A DNA stretch of 64,000 nucleotides from Lithobates sylvaticus (GCA_028564925.1 CM053030.1:407741043-407805042); one strand, 5' to 3'; counted from the stretch's first letter, positions 19,188-32,453 are shown. Notes: generated from the letters alone by a model not told the origin. Numbers and translations are program-made.

Positions 19188-20761
19188 GTCAGAGAATATG
19201 AATGATAACACAAAAACATTTCTTTCACTCATAGTTAGTGTTTGGCGGAAGCCATTTATTATCAATCAACTGTGTTTTCTCTTACTTTAAATCATAATGA
19301 CCTTGATCAAAAGTTTACATACCCCAGTTCTTAATACCGTGTATTGCCCCCTTTAACATCGATGACAGCTTGAAGTCTTTTGTGGTATATGTGGATGAGG
19401 CTCTTTATCTTCTCAGATGGTAAAGCTGCCCATTCCTCTTGGCAAAAAGCCTCCAGTTCCTGTAAATTTCTGGGCTGTCTTGCATGAACTGCACGTTTGA
19501 GATCTCCCCAGAGTGGTGCAATGATAGTGAGGTAGGAGACTGAGATGGCCACTCCAGAACCTTCACTTTAGTCTGCTGTAGCCAAGGACAGGTTGACTTG
19601 GCCTTGTGTTTTGGATCATTGTCATGTTGGAATGTCCAAGTACGTCCCATGCACAGCTTCCTGGCTGATGAATGCAAATGTTCCTCCAGTATTTTTTGAT
19701 AACATACTGCATTCATCTTGCTATCAATTTTGACCAAATATCATGTGCCTTTGTAGCTCACACATCCCCAAAACATCAGAAATCCACCTCCGTGTTTCAC
19801 AGTAGGAATGGTGTACCTTTCATCATAGGCCTTGTTGACTCCTCTCCATATGTAGCGTTTATGGTTTTGGGCAAAAAGCTCAATTTTGGTCTCATCACTC
19901 CAAATGACTTTGTGCCAGACGGTTTGAGGCTTGTCTCTGTGCTGTTTGGCGTATTGTAAGCGGGATACTTTGTGGCATTTGCCTAGTAATGTCTTTCTTT
20001 TGGCAACTTGACCATGCAGCCCATCTTTCTTCAAGTGCCTCCTTATTGTACATCTTGAAACAGCCACACCACATGTTTTCAGAGAGTCCTGTATTTCACC
20101 TGAAGTTATTTGTGGGTTTTTCTTTGCATCCCAAACAATTTTCCTGGCAGTTGTGGCTGAAATTTTAGTTGGTCTACCTGACTGTGGTTTGGTTTCAACA
20201 AAACCCCTCATTTTCCACCTCTTGATTAGAGTTTGAACACTGCTGATTGGCATTCTCAATTCCTTACATATCTTTTTATATCCCTTTCCTTATTTATACA
20301 GTTCAACTACCTTTTCCCGCAGATTATTTGACAATTCTTTTGCTTTCCCCATGACTCAGAATCCAGAATTGTCAGTGCAGCACTGGATGAAAGATGCAAG
20401 GGTCTGTCAGGAGTCCAGAATCTCATTGACCTTTTATACACACACACTAATTACAAGCAAACAGATCACAGGTGAGGATGGTTACCTTTAATAGCCATTC
20501 AAACCCCTTTGTGTCAACTTGTGTGCAGGTTATCAGACCAAAATCACCAGGGTATGTAAACTTTTGATCAGGGTCATTTGGGTAGTTTCTGTTGCCATTA
20601 TGATTTAAAAAGAGTAAACGCAGTTGATTGATAATAAATGGCTTCAGCCAAACACTAACCATGAGTGAAACAAATGTTTTTGTGTTATCATTCATATTCT
20701 CTGAAATATAGCCACGAAATCATAAATTCTGCAAGTGTATGTAAACTTATGAGCACAACTG
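19188..20761 (-). mobile_element. Near full-length but dead Tc1-like transposon
   Basis: Long terminal inverted repeats of the IR/DR type are visible: ATGAATGATAACACAAAAAC, GGAAGCCATTTATTATCAAT and TGATCAAAAGTTTACATACC at the left are mirrored at 20560-20700. The right end is complete (AAACTTATGAGCACAACTG then TA). The left outermost ~70 bp are missing, cut where the neighbouring Tc1 fragment ends. The transposase lies between, on the minus strand. Confidence 0.8.
19331..20352 (-). pseudogene. Tc1-like transposase, inactivated
   Basis: It starts at MGKAKELSNNLREKVVELYK and ends KGGNTRY, about 340 codons as expected. Domains are in order: paired-type helix-turn-helix region with SGRPTKI, IWSDETKIELF (first D), GGGFLMFWGCVSYKG, FQHDNDPKHKAK (second D) and SPTSLS where SPDLNPIE is expected. 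Breaks seen: a stop in ELYK*GKGYK, a stop after CVSYKGT, and a frameshift at the E block near 19530-19555. It cannot make an active enzyme. Confidence 0.8.
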
Positions 20762-20789
20762 TATATATTCAAATTTAAGTAAAAAGATA

Positions 20790-20950
20790 GTCCAGTCTGC
20801 AGCACCAAATTCATGAAGAGTTTCATACTCATTTGTACAACACTTTCGGACCCACATAGATCCTTTGTCAAATACAATACGAATGAAAAAGGTTTTTCAT
20901 TCTTATTTTATCTGACAAAGGATCCTCGTACAGATGAGTATGTAACTCTT
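20790..20950. repeat. Small foldback fragment with CGGACCCACATAG / GACAAAGGATC
   Basis: ACTCATTTGTACAACACTTTCGG and GATCCTTTGTCAAAT are loosely mirrored by TCTGACAAAGGATCC and GTACAGATGAGTATG. On the minus strand the left half shows TGACAAA, GGATC-loop-GGTCC and CGAAAGTGTTG, a weak match to the hammerhead-like layout seen elsewhere in the window. Confidence 0.4.
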
Positions 20951-21833
20951 ATTAAATAACAGTCTCACAAACATGTTAATGTCCAAACTGTCCATTCTCT
21001 GCTGTCCACTAGTTGCATGTTAACGTATATTAAAAACATTTAACTTTTGTGTAATTTTTAATTTCCCCTTTCAGACAGTGTACATTTCTGATTCCTTTGC
21101 TATATAGCATGTACAGTCTGAGTAAACCTTTAAGAATTTACAAGTTTGTCTAGAAAATTTTGATTTTGGCCAAAGCTCACCAGCTGTGGTTGTGGCTGTA
21201 CACCACAAGCAAATCAACACAATCTTTCTGGTTAAAAGGATTATAATAAAATAAAATGGAGGTCTGTCTGATTAGTTTACAGTTATGTGCCTTCAGTTTA
21301 ATGATGTCCAGTAGGTGTGTATATTTAATACTACCATGCATGAACTGGCAATTCTGGCATTTCTTAGAAAGTTCTGGGCAGTCTGTAGTGCCTATTTAAA
21401 AAGCCATACGCTTCTATTTTTCATTGTTGGCACATGAATGTGTACATGAAGCTGATCAGGGCAATTTCTAATTTTATTTTTACCATAATTTTGACTGAGC
21501 CGATACTATGGCCTAATTTTGAGGTTTTGCACTAAATATGCTTCCTTTCTGAAACTGGTACTTGATAGCAGGCAATTGTTATTTGACTATTCCATTGTTG
21601 CACTTCTTTACTAAGAGTAGAAAGATCAGTATAAACTTAATTTTAACTTTATCTCCATATGCACTTAAGGGGTCAGTCTACCTAAAATTGATATATCAAC
21701 AATATCACAACTCTCTTAACCCAAATAGCTAAAATAGAAACAGCTGAAAAAAAGTCCTTAGCTTAATCCCTTGCAGCAGAGATCAAAGAACTTTGACAAC
21801 AACTTTCTTCTTTGTTACCTAAAAAAAATCAAG
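20951..21833. other. Stretch with no recognised feature
   Basis: Ordinary AT-rich sequence. No open frame, transposon end or RNA gene is recognised. Confidence 0.4.
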
Positions 21834-22206
21834 TGAAGAGAACAGAAAGCGTCACCAAAGTGTAGTAATCAAAAACAGTTTTATTCACAACAGTCAAAAG
21901 CAGATAGTGGAGTAAATGCGCTCATCAAATATGTAGGGAAGCTGCTCAGGTCCGTCCTGCAGACACCACACTGTGCCAGGGGACCGCTGGAGATAGAGAA
22001 AGTGTGTTGAGCGTCCTATGGCCACTTGGTTCCAGCCATCTCTCCTCCTCCGGAGATGGAGGAGGGACTGCAGGATGGACTGAGCTGCTTCCCTATATAT
22101 TTAATGAGTGCATTTACTCCACTATCTTGGGTGTGCTTTTAACTGTTAATGTGAATAAAACTGTTTTTAATTACTACACTTTAGGTGGTGCTTCCTGTTC
22201 TCTTCC
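21834..22206. repeat. Foldback element with ~130-bp inverted repeats
   Basis: GAAGAGAACAG, CACCAAAGTGTAGTAAT, AAAAACAGTTTTATTCACA, AGATAGTGGAGTAAATGC and CTGCTCAGGTCCGTCCTGCAG on the left are mirrored by CTGCAGGATGGACTGAGC, GCATTTACTCCACTATCT, GTGAATAAAACTGTTTTTA, ATTACTACACTTTAGGTG and CTGTTCTCTTC on the right. A ~100-bp spacer separates the arms. No coding content. Confidence 0.8.
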
Positions 22207-22399
22207 CTTGTTCTTATCCCACAGAGCTGGCTATTTACTTATGTTATTGACTTATGGACTACTCTATGCACAGGGTAATTTCCTGCTATGATTGTGTCCC
22301 TATAAAAGCTCAGTGTCCCTCATGATCTTTGCGCCTTTGTGCCAGCTTATGTCGTTTTTTGTTATCACTTAAAAAAAATCAAAGCCTTATGTTCACACA

Positions 22400-23314
22400 T
22401 AGACCCACACAGAGGATGAACGCGTGCCTTAAAATCATCAGATATTGATCACTACTTTAGAAGCTATTATGAAGAACTGTATAACATTCCCTTCACTATC
22501 CTATCTTCTCAAACCCTGGTCTCTGTACCCGCTTCGTGAGTTCTGGCTTACATCAAGGATTCGATCCTCCCTCGATCCTCCCTAGGATCCTCAAAAATGA
22601 CAGACGCCATAGACCAACCCATCATAAAGGAGGTATTTCTCGCTGCACACTTCTCCATGAAATCCAGCAAAGTCTCCAGGGTAGATGGCTTCAAAAACCC
22701 ACTACTACAAAAGGTTTAATTCACTGAATTACAAATCCCCAAATTTCCCTATTCGATTTTTTGTGGAAACTATAACCTAACATTTTAAAGTAAATATCAA
22801 AAAAACACAAGCAATCTCAGTTCCTAAACACCACATGGACTGTGTTCATTGTTTAAAGGAACAACCACATCCTTCAGCTACTTGAGGGTTTAAATCACCA
22901 CAGTCATTACCCAAATGTTTCAAACCAACTTTCCCCTGTTTTCCCCTTACCATATGCAAAGACCTCCACTGTTTGAGCAAAGAACATTTTTCCTAGTTCA
23001 GCAGAAACATTATCCTAAAGAGAAATGTACTCCCTCACTTCTTATAGCTGATGCAGACTGATTTACACACCCAAACTTTTTTACACTATATTTTCCATTT
23101 TTCTGTCTAAATTCCATTGTATTTATAAAGCTTTGCTAACACTCCCCAGATCAAAAGGTGGCATAATGTTGCCTTACCCATGTCTTTATTGTGAAGCCAT
23201 CCCCACAGAGAGATACATTGATTGGTGCAGAAAGGCATCTACCAAAAAATTCCCATTCCCATTAACAACATTTCCTATAGGAAAGAAAGTTAGAGGAAAA
23301 TTCTCCAAAGGGGA
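22400..23314 (+). pseudogene. Old L1-type LINE ORF2 remnant
   Basis: Scattered plus-strand segments resemble L1-like ORF2: near 22600, PIIKEVFLAAHFSMKSSKVS then RVDGFKNPLLQKV (the pre-RT 'K.PG.DGF' block), and near 23133, LTLPRSKGGIMLPYPCLYCE then YIDWCRK (the 'PK..GG..LP....Y..A....W' block). Many stops and frame changes lie between. The assignment is by eye and the copy is clearly ancient. Confidence 0.5.
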
Positions 23315-23667
23315 CACTGACCTACCCTACTAATAAAAATTGTTTTTATGGCGGTCACTAGGGTGGATTTACTAAAGGCAAATGTACTTTGCATTTTGCA
23401 AGTGCAGTTGCTCCAGAGCTTAGTTAATGTGGGGAAGTTCTGGTGACTTCCATCATCCAATCATGTGTGGGAAAAATGCTGTTTTTTTTTCCTTGCATGT
23501 GATTGGATGTTCTTTGTAAAGTGATGCTTTACTTAATTTACTAAGCTCTGGTCAACTGCACTTGCAGAGTGCAACTGCACTTGCAAAGTGCACAGTTAAT
23601 TTGCCTTTAGTAAATCAACCCCAGTGACCACCATAAAAACAATTTTTATTACTAGTGTAGGTCAGTG
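23315..23667. repeat. 353-bp near-complete palindrome built on the GGTTGATTTACTAAAGG MITE
   Basis: The outer arms CACTGACCTAC then AATAAAAATTGTTTTTATGG are mirrored by CCATAAAAACAATTTTTATT then GTAGGTCAGTG. The inner arms are the MITE already seen at 9491 (GATTTACTAAAGGCAAAT / ATTTGCCTTTAGTAAATC, TCCAGAGCTTAGT / ACTAAGCTCTGG). The whole thing could fold into a single hairpin. Confidence 0.8.
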
Positions 23668-25628
23668 CTAAAACGTCTACTAGGTTTTTTTGCTCTATGA
23701 TCTTATTGGATATTATCACTATAAAAATGTCACAGAACAGGAAGTGAACAGGATATAAACATACAAAAAGCCTGAGGTATTGTAAACATTCCCCAATCTT
23801 TTCAATGAGGGAACTTACCATTTATTTTATTGCATTTGGTATTAAGGCATGGATTTAATTCAAGTTGTAGCTTTTGCATATTAAGCTGATAGCTATTGTT
23901 CTTACACCATTTACAGATAAGGTTTTATATGTAATTTTTGTTTAAAAATTAATTAAATATTGTTCCATGTGAAATGTTTTGTTCTTTTTTTAATTATAAT
24001 AAAGAACCATTGCTTCAACACACAGCAAGCACTATTATTTGTTTCTATGTTCTGTCTGAATAAGCAATTAGCATTTCACTTTATATAAATGTGGTAGACA
24101 AAAAGGTTTAATTTTTTCCTATTTTTAAAGACTAAAAGCATACTTGTATTTAGGCCCCCATGCACCAGATATCGGTAGCGTGTTGTCTAAAGAGCAAAGA
24201 ATGTTAAAGGGCCAGTACTGAAGCTACTGGATTGAGCACGGCACATTCAAATCAGTTACTCAATGACCTTAGTGGCAAATTAAGTCACTATACTGTTTGG
24301 TTTTCCATCACTTCTGTTTGGGTATTAAACACATAACAGTTGGACACCAGAGTAATTTTCATCAATTATGTCTGCTAAATGCTCAGTGCAAGGTCATATT
24401 AAGGTATTGATAAACGCCATATGGCTCTCACAACATAATGTGATGATCTGGTATTAGTGAAGGCCATCAAGCCTTAGTAGACAGCTGATCTTCAGCATAA
24501 AGTATATTGGTTCATATTATTCTGCAGATCACCTTATTTAAAAAGTAAGTTGGAGCTCAAATTACATTTTTTTGTAGTAGTTATTGAAATATAATTTGGA
24601 AAATGACCCTCCTTGGTTCTGCATGCAAGAGACCCTGTAAATTAGGATTTAAGAACAATATGATACAACATATCATAACAATCCCCACAAAGGGTATGTG
24701 GGGTACAGCAGTTGAAGCAGAACTTGGGATTAGGCCGCAGTATAACCTGCTCTCATGTCGGTAGCAGGTGGGCTACACTCACATTCACAAGAGTTCCTAC
24801 CTGACTAGTAGGGCTGAGTGAATCACTGGGAATGAAGCTGCTGCCTGGCTGAGAGACACTTGGATAGCACTTCCAAGTACTATACCTGGATGAAGACCAA
24901 AGCTGTGGGCAGCTTTTAAAAACTGAAGCAAAGTAAGAACTTGACCAGACTGTTAGATGGACTAAGAATGATGTCCAGAAATATGTGATTGCTGAGACTG
25001 TTCTTGCTGTCCTTCCTGTGTTGTAGTGTTCCTATGCTGTTAGCTACAGTAGGCTTTAAACATGTCCAGAATACATTCAAATCTTTACCATCAGGATAGC
25101 AAAGTAGAGAATCTAACTTGTTTACCACTTACAATGAACCTGTGCTTTGTCCATTTAGGGCAAACCCACAGGTCCCCTCTAATGTTGGCTCTGCAGTTGC
25201 TTAGCCTGACCTTCCCTTTGCTCCCCTACTCTACCTTTGGTCCACAGGAGCAAGGGCAAAGCAGAGGTTCTATTTAAAGTGCAGCTACAGGATTTCTTTG
25301 TTCTTTCATTGCCCCCACCACCCACTCCTCCAAAAAAAAAAAAAAGAATGCCAGTTATTATTTACCCTCTGCTTCCTCCAGGGCTGTCCCCAGATTCCTC
25401 CTCAAGTTTAGGGCCACTGTCCTCATTGAGCAGAACAAAACTCACATGATGCATGCCCCCTAGAGGGGTGCATCATCAAATGGGCTGAGACCACGGTACT
25501 CCAGAATGAGTTGTTCTCATTTGTCATTGAGTGGTGCTCAGGCTCAAGGAAAAATGCCTCCCTACCAGAGGAAGAAGAAGAAGCTGCTCTGATCTTATTG
25601 GTGCGACTTAAAGACTGCTGGATAAAGG
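23668..25628. other. ~2 kb without recognised genes or repeats
   Basis: Ordinary sequence. Small features are an A homopolymer at 25332-25345 after a CCACCACCCACTCC patch. One frame on each strand exceeds 60 codons at 25400-25750 but lacks any recognisable domain. Confidence 0.4.
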
Positions 25629-25630
25629 TA

Positions 25631-27227
<1,597 letters not shown>

Positions 27228-27229
27228 TA

Positions 27230-27405
27230 TGTATATATATTTTTTTTAAATACTGGAGATAAGCTTTAGGGGTTCTTGAAGAGGTAAATGCTGGTGTTCT
27301 GCTTAATGCGCCAAATATGTTGCCAGAAGTTGGCATAAAAAATTCCTCTAATCTAAGTATTTGCACATGCCCATGTGGTATTTATGCGCATTTACACCAG
27401 TGTTA
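27230..27405. other. Flank of the Frog Prince-like insertion
   Basis: A (TA/TG)n patch and a T run follow the element directly. No other feature is recognised. Confidence 0.4.
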
Positions 27406-28186
27406 ATTTTGCCATCAAATTTAGATTTTGTTTTTTGACTTAAATACCATTTTAGTTTTAGTCATATTTTAGTCATCTGATTGAAAACTAAATGTTGTTT
27501 TTGCAATTTAGAGACAGCCAGCACTCCACTACATCATATACATGTATACAAGTCCACCTCTGTGTAAGTGATTAGTGGATAATGTGTCCTTAAGTGCCTC
27601 TGGAAAGCAACCCTAACATCTACTCAAAAAATCTTCACCTCTGTGCGAATAGTGACCACCACTCCCCTCAATACCCCACACTCACCAAATGAAGTTGCCT
27701 CTCATTTTACTGAACGGCATATCTCGCTTTGATTACACAACTTTTGTAGGAGGGTCTTCCAGTCTGGTATAATGACTTTCAATTGGACAACTCTTTTACC
27801 TCTAAGGCTCAAAAAAAAAGGTTCCACATAGTGTAATCTAATTCAGACACTTTTTGTAACCCCTTGGCACAGGCTATACGCAAATATGCGGCCTCTCTGT
27901 GCCTGGTCCGAGGGGCTGCATATTTGTGTTAATTGCTGTCTGTGCACTTCCAGCACAGTTACCGTTGACTAACCAAGAGTTTTCGGACCACAGGACCGCT
28001 GTGACAGCCAAACACGGTGGTCATATGATCTTAACCCGCTCCCCGCCTCCCGGTGTCATAAACCTCTTAAAGGGCTGGAAGGCACCGGCGCACTCACAAA
28101 ATTCAAGTAAAAAAAATGCTCATAAATCCCACTATATACATCGGTATCTGATCACACAACACAGCTTGTGACTGCAGTAGCTTGTG

Positions 28187-28187
<1 letters not shown>
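27406..28187. repeat. Possible old DNA-transposon end plus unclassified repeat
   Basis: CAGTGTTAATTTTGCCATC, TTTTGACTTAAATACCATTT and TAGTTTTAGTCATATTTTAG recall the terminal region of a widespread vertebrate DNA-transposon family with 'TTTTAGTTTTAGTC' words. Similar words at 28375-28470 (TTTTGTTTCGTTTTCGTC, GATGAAAATATTTGGTTAAT) may be the opposite end. The material between is unclassified. No gene is seen. Confidence 0.3.

Positions 28188-28240
<53 letters not shown>
28188..28240. repeat. (TA)n microsatellite
   Basis: About 26 uninterrupted TA repeats. Confidence 0.95.
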
Positions 28241-28243
<3 letters not shown>

Positions 28244-28487
28244 GTAGTGGAGCCTGTGAGTGATGGACTGTTGCAATGGATCTCAATTGCATTAATTGAT
28301 ATATTGTATATGGTAGTTGTTAACTCGTTTTTTAATATAATTTTTAACAGTAGGTGACCTTCTAAGCATGGAGTATCTTTGGAATTGTTAATTTTATTTT
28401 TGTTTCGTTTTCGTCACTGAAAACATGCAGCTCCTGAAAAATATGATGAAAATATTTGGTTAATAGGCTGATTATCTTCTCACTAAA

Positions 28488-29203
28488 TGGGACCCCTGAT
28501 GATGTCAGACGTGCTGACGAAACGCGTTGCGTGTGGTCGAGCATATTACGGCACTTCTGCCATAGTGGAAGGCAGGTAGAGTGCACATCAGCGTCCCTGC
28601 TTTCATTTTCAATTTTCTGCATTTTACTTGTATCTAATAGAATTTTAAAGCACTTTTTAAATAAATCTATACATACTTTACCATGGGAGATTATTTCTTC
28701 TTTTACTGATGCCTGGAGAATTGGTGACAGTTTGATCAAATCTGCCATTGGAGTCTCCCCTTTTTTCCATGGGGAATCGTGGGGACGCACATCGAGAGCT
28801 TGTCTGCACTAATCTGCTGTATATGAATTCTATAACGGGGGTCATGTAAATTCGGTGAGTAGGCTGTGTGACCGGTGTTGGTGGAGGAATATAGGGGATA
28901 TATGGAATCATGTGTATCTTTGGACATCGCCTGATGGGAACATATTGGACATTACCCATTCACGGTATTCATTTTTTTGGACACTGCACTATAAGTTATA
29001 CAAAAGTTTTTATCACACACTGGAGAAATCTGGTGGCAACTATATGTTTAATTATCACTATATTGTATTATCAGCACTTTCAATTATATGGTTAGCAATC
29101 CGCTAGGGACACCTAGTGGTTGCCTGTGACATTGCACTTATTTGCACTTTGAGGTACATGGTTTGCTAAAGAATAGGGTGCACAGTTCACTTAAATTTAT
29201 TTC
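28488..29203 (+). mobile_element. 716-bp retroposon-like insertion with 14-bp target duplication
   Basis: ATCTTCTCACTAAA occurs exactly at 28474-28487 and again at 29204-29217, a perfect 14-bp direct repeat bracketing the insertion. Such long, variable duplications indicate target-primed retroposition (LINE, SINE or Penelope-like) rather than a DNA transposon. The insert opens with a hammerhead-like core 8 bp from its start. Its AT-rich body contains TTGGACATCGCCTG, ATTGCACTTATTTGCACTTT and GGACACTGCACTATAAG words that I associate with dispersed ranid repeats. No RT domain is present. Confidence 0.6.
28496..28538 (+). ncRNA. Hammerhead-ribozyme-like core (best copy)
   Basis: CTGATGA (28496-28502), one extra T, stem GTCAG/CTGAC with loop ACGTG (28504-28518), GAAA (28519-28522), then CGCG and TT. 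GACC (28491-28494) and GGTC (28535-28538) could close stem I. CTGANGA...GAAA is the invariant hammerhead signature, and the self-complementary ACGCGT after GAA would suit a short or dimer-type stem III. The extra T between the first box and stem II is not canonical. Known context: Penelope-like elements and retrozymes carry such motifs. Confidence 0.45.
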
Positions 29204-29216
29204 ATCTTCTCACTAA

Positions 29217-29502
29217 ACCCTAGTACACACGGGCCGAATGTCAGACGACATCGGCTGGTACACAAAGCCCATGTGTGTATGGCAGCCGGTCCGACAGAAG
29301 TCGGATGGCTTCTATCAGATGAGCAAGCTGGACAGCCCGCAGTCGACCGGCTTTTGATCAGCTTGGCTGAGAGTGCTGACTGGAGTGTTCTGGCAGGGGG
29401 GGGGGGGGAGGTGTGGGGGCGCACCCTGTCAGAATACACTAGAGCACAGCAGGGGAGATTGCTGTACTAACATCAAATTGCACTAGTGGTGTGTACTAGG
29501 CT
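29217..29502. mobile_element. MITE with CCTAGTACACAC ends, TAA target duplication
   Basis: The ends CCCTAGTACACACG and GTGTGTACTAGGC are inverted repeats, flanked by TAA at 29214-29216 and 29503-29505. The 3-bp TAA duplication fits PIF/Harbinger-type elements. The interior is GC-rich with a G homopolymer (29396-29408). No transposase. Confidence 0.65.
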
Positions 29503-30934
29503 TAACTTATAATGAAGTAAGTTAAGCTTCTGAACTTTTAACCCTTTGTTAGAGCAGACAGTGTTCAAATCTAGTTTACAACTGATAATGAGATCTGCCA
29601 ACACAGTACCAACAGGGTTATTTATGGCAAATACAGCTCCCCAGCCCCACCACAAACAAAACTAAATAAGTCTAAAAAATTCAGTGCTGAAATTAGGAGA
29701 GAAAAGCCTTTAAGTAGCATTTTATTTATTTTGTTTAATCCTATGAATTTGAGAACATTTATCACATATAAAGCAGATGTTATCCCAGTTTGGCTGGAAA
29801 AGTGGAAATGCACTTTAGGTGCCCTTTAACATTTTAATTTTGCAGAAAAAAAGAGCTCTGTTTCAAGTGCTTCCTAAAACAGGAATGTGCTTAACTTGTT
29901 AAACTGTTTCCGCAAATAAGTACAATAATATAAACGCACTGTCATTTTTGTGACTATTTTCTTTTAAAATGCTATACACAATCCTTCTAATGAATACAGC
30001 ATGTATAATGATATATAAGACCTAAGCCAGTGCGAAACATTTGTTGACATGGGTGCCTCCCACACAGTGCGGTAATGTAATCTGCAGTGCCTTGAAAAAA
30101 TATGTAGGAGCGTCCGTTCCTCTCGTATTTCTATCAACGCTTCAGTTGAGTGTTAAGAAATTAATATCGTGTATACAGGTTGTTAGAGTTTTACTCTACG
30201 ATGATGCATGAATTATTTTAACTTTCATTTTTTTTTTTTTTACCTAATTGATAAGATTGAATAAATCCAGAGAAGGACCAAGAAAATGGTGAAAGGTCTG
30301 AGGGCTACAACATATTGGGAGAGACTGCAGGAACTTAAAATGGAATTAAACCCAAAACTAAAAATATATTATATTGCAGCTATCACTATATTATCACTTT
30401 TTAGATGTGGTGGCTACATTAGTTTTCCTTTTTTTTGTCTTTTTCCTTTATTTTCACCTGTTGCCCAGAAAGGGCTACACACAGGTCAAAATTAGGCCAG
30501 TTTCCGCTGAACCAGATACATTTCCATCTGTGTGTACCCAGATTTACTTTAAAAACTATTCCCTATTCCTACCACATTGCAAACTAAAATGAATTTTTTT
30601 TTTTTTATTCAGTAGATATATTTTAATGAATATTTCCCATAAATCTGTACCCTAGCTACATTCAAATAGCTCCTTTTCTGCTCTCCTCGATAGCTATTCT
30701 AAGAACCCCACAATTATTGCCAGGAAGATGATAACCTGTATGGTAATTGTTAATTGTCTTTTATATAAATTTTAATGTTTTTTTTTTTATGTATGAATTT
30801 TTTATATGACAATACAGCGGTATTGAAGTGGTTAAGTAAAATACTGCATGATTGTGCCCACATTCATGCTTTTTCATGTGCATTGTTGCTTTTGAAGGTG
30901 GTGTATGTGCATTGCTTTCACTTTTAGTATCACC
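29503..30934. other. Mostly unrecognised sequence with a small CR1-like LINE scrap
   Basis: No genes are seen. At 30262-30345 the plus strand reads GEKDQENGERSEG-like sequence in one frame and RKMVKGLRATTYWERLQELK in another; the latter resembles the C-terminal end of CR1-type ORF2 ('KMIKGLEHL.YEERLRELGL'). It ends abruptly. T-rich tracts lie at 30225-30240 and 30594-30606. Confidence 0.4.
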
Positions 30935-31532
30935 TTAAAGTGGTTGTAAGGCCACTGTTATATCTTTATATAATCCTGTTTGTTTCGTAAATGCTATGTG
31001 CCCCAGTCTGTGTCTTATATTCCTGATTTCAGAGCACCCTCAGCGCTCACGTGACCGGCCGCCTCTCACCTCTCTTGATCTGACAGCCACAATGGGGGCC
31101 AAGACTCCCCACTGACATCAGTCAAGACGAGAGGAGGAGAGAGGCGGCCGGTCCAGTGAGCGTCGAGCGGCTCTCTGAAATCAGGTATAGAACGGCATTC
31201 TTTTTATACAACACAGAGAATGGGGCACATATCATAGCGAAACACAGAGGATTATATGAAACAATAGAAGTTATTTCAGCAGCAGGAAGAGAAGAGGCAG
31301 GCACTGTCACGAGCCAGGCAAGGAGTAAGGGGGGGAGAGGAGGACAGATGAGGACAGGAGAGCTGCGGATGACGAAGGCACATAAACTGACCATGGTGTC
31401 AGGGCTCAGCAGCCATTATAATCTGTGGTCAGTTTACAGGGGGAGGGCAGAACCGGGCAGGATCAGCCAAGTATTAAAGGTGATACAGGGGGGCAAATTA
31501 CACAGCACAAACACTGTGCTATATAGCATGCT

Positions 31533-32453
31533 TTAAATACTTGCCGACCAGCCAGGTTGGCTCCCCTGCGCGAATCGCGGCCGATTTAAGGGCTCTAGAG
31601 GGCACATGCTAGAGCTGATGCATGTGGCTGGCAGCCACGATGTCCTCCGTCGAGCTGTGATTGCTCTTTAGAGAGCCAGAGCGGGGATCTGTCAATGTAA
31701 ACAGACAGATCCCTCGTTCTGTCAGGGAAGTAGAGAGAGATGTGCTGTTTGTAGTAACCAGGAACAGCGATCTCTCTCTACTCCCAGTCAGTCCACTCCC
31801 CCCACAGTTAGAAGCACCTCCCTAGGGAACACTTAACCCCATGATTACCCCCTAGTGTTAACCCCTTCCTGCCAGTGTCATTTATACAGTAATCAGTGGC
31901 TATTTTTAGCTCGGACCGCTGACATTTAGTCAATGGTCCCAAAAAAGTGTCCAATCTGTCCGCAGCAATGTTGCAGTCCTGCTAAAAATCGCTGATCACC
32001 ATCATTACTAGTAAAAGAAAATAATAATAAAAATGCCATAAATAGATCCCCTATTTTGTAGACACTATAACTTTTCACAAACCAATCAATAATCAATTAT
32101 TGTGATTTTTTTTTTTTTTTTTACCAAAAATATGTAGAATACATATTGGCCTAAACAGATGAAGAAATGTATGTATTTTTTTTTGGGGGTATTTATTATA
32201 GCAAAAAGTAAAAAATATTGTGTTTTTTCAAAATTATTGCTCTTTCTTTTGTTTATAGCGCAAAAAAAAAAAAAAAAACCTGCAGAGGTGATCAAATACC
32301 ACCAAAAGAATGCTCTATTTGTGGGAAAAAAAAATTTTGTTTGGGTACAGCGTCACATGACTGCGCAATTGTCAGTTAAAATAACGCAGTGTCATATCGC
32401 CAAAAATGGCCTGGTCATTAAGGGGGCAAATTTTCTGGTCCTTAAGCGGTTAA
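31533..32453. mobile_element. ~0.9-kb TTAA element family, complete copy, nested
   Basis: The left end TTAAATACTTGCCGACCAGCC and right end GGTCCTTAAGCGGTTAA are imperfect inverted repeats with TTAA on both sides. The body shares long collinear blocks with 38286-39597 and 63166-64000: AACCCCTTCCTGCCAGTGTC, TCAATGGTCCCAAAAA, CCATTACTAGTAAAA, CACAAACCAATCAATAATC and TTTATTATAGCAAAAAG. Non-coding and non-autonomous. Confidence 0.7.

Noticed and set aside
22430-22460. GAGGATGAACGCGTGCC as another hammerhead-like site
   Set aside because: No CTGANGA box and no pairable stem; it lies in an old LINE remnant.
28501-28530. Reading GACGAAACGCGTTGCG as a CpG-rich protein-binding site or tRNA-like box
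   Set aside because: The paired stem around CTGATGA...GAAA explains it better; no tRNA A/B box spacing is present.
31156-31536. 126-codon plus-strand frame
   Set aside because: Lies in the GC-rich part of a TTAA element; no domain and not shared as a frame with other copies.
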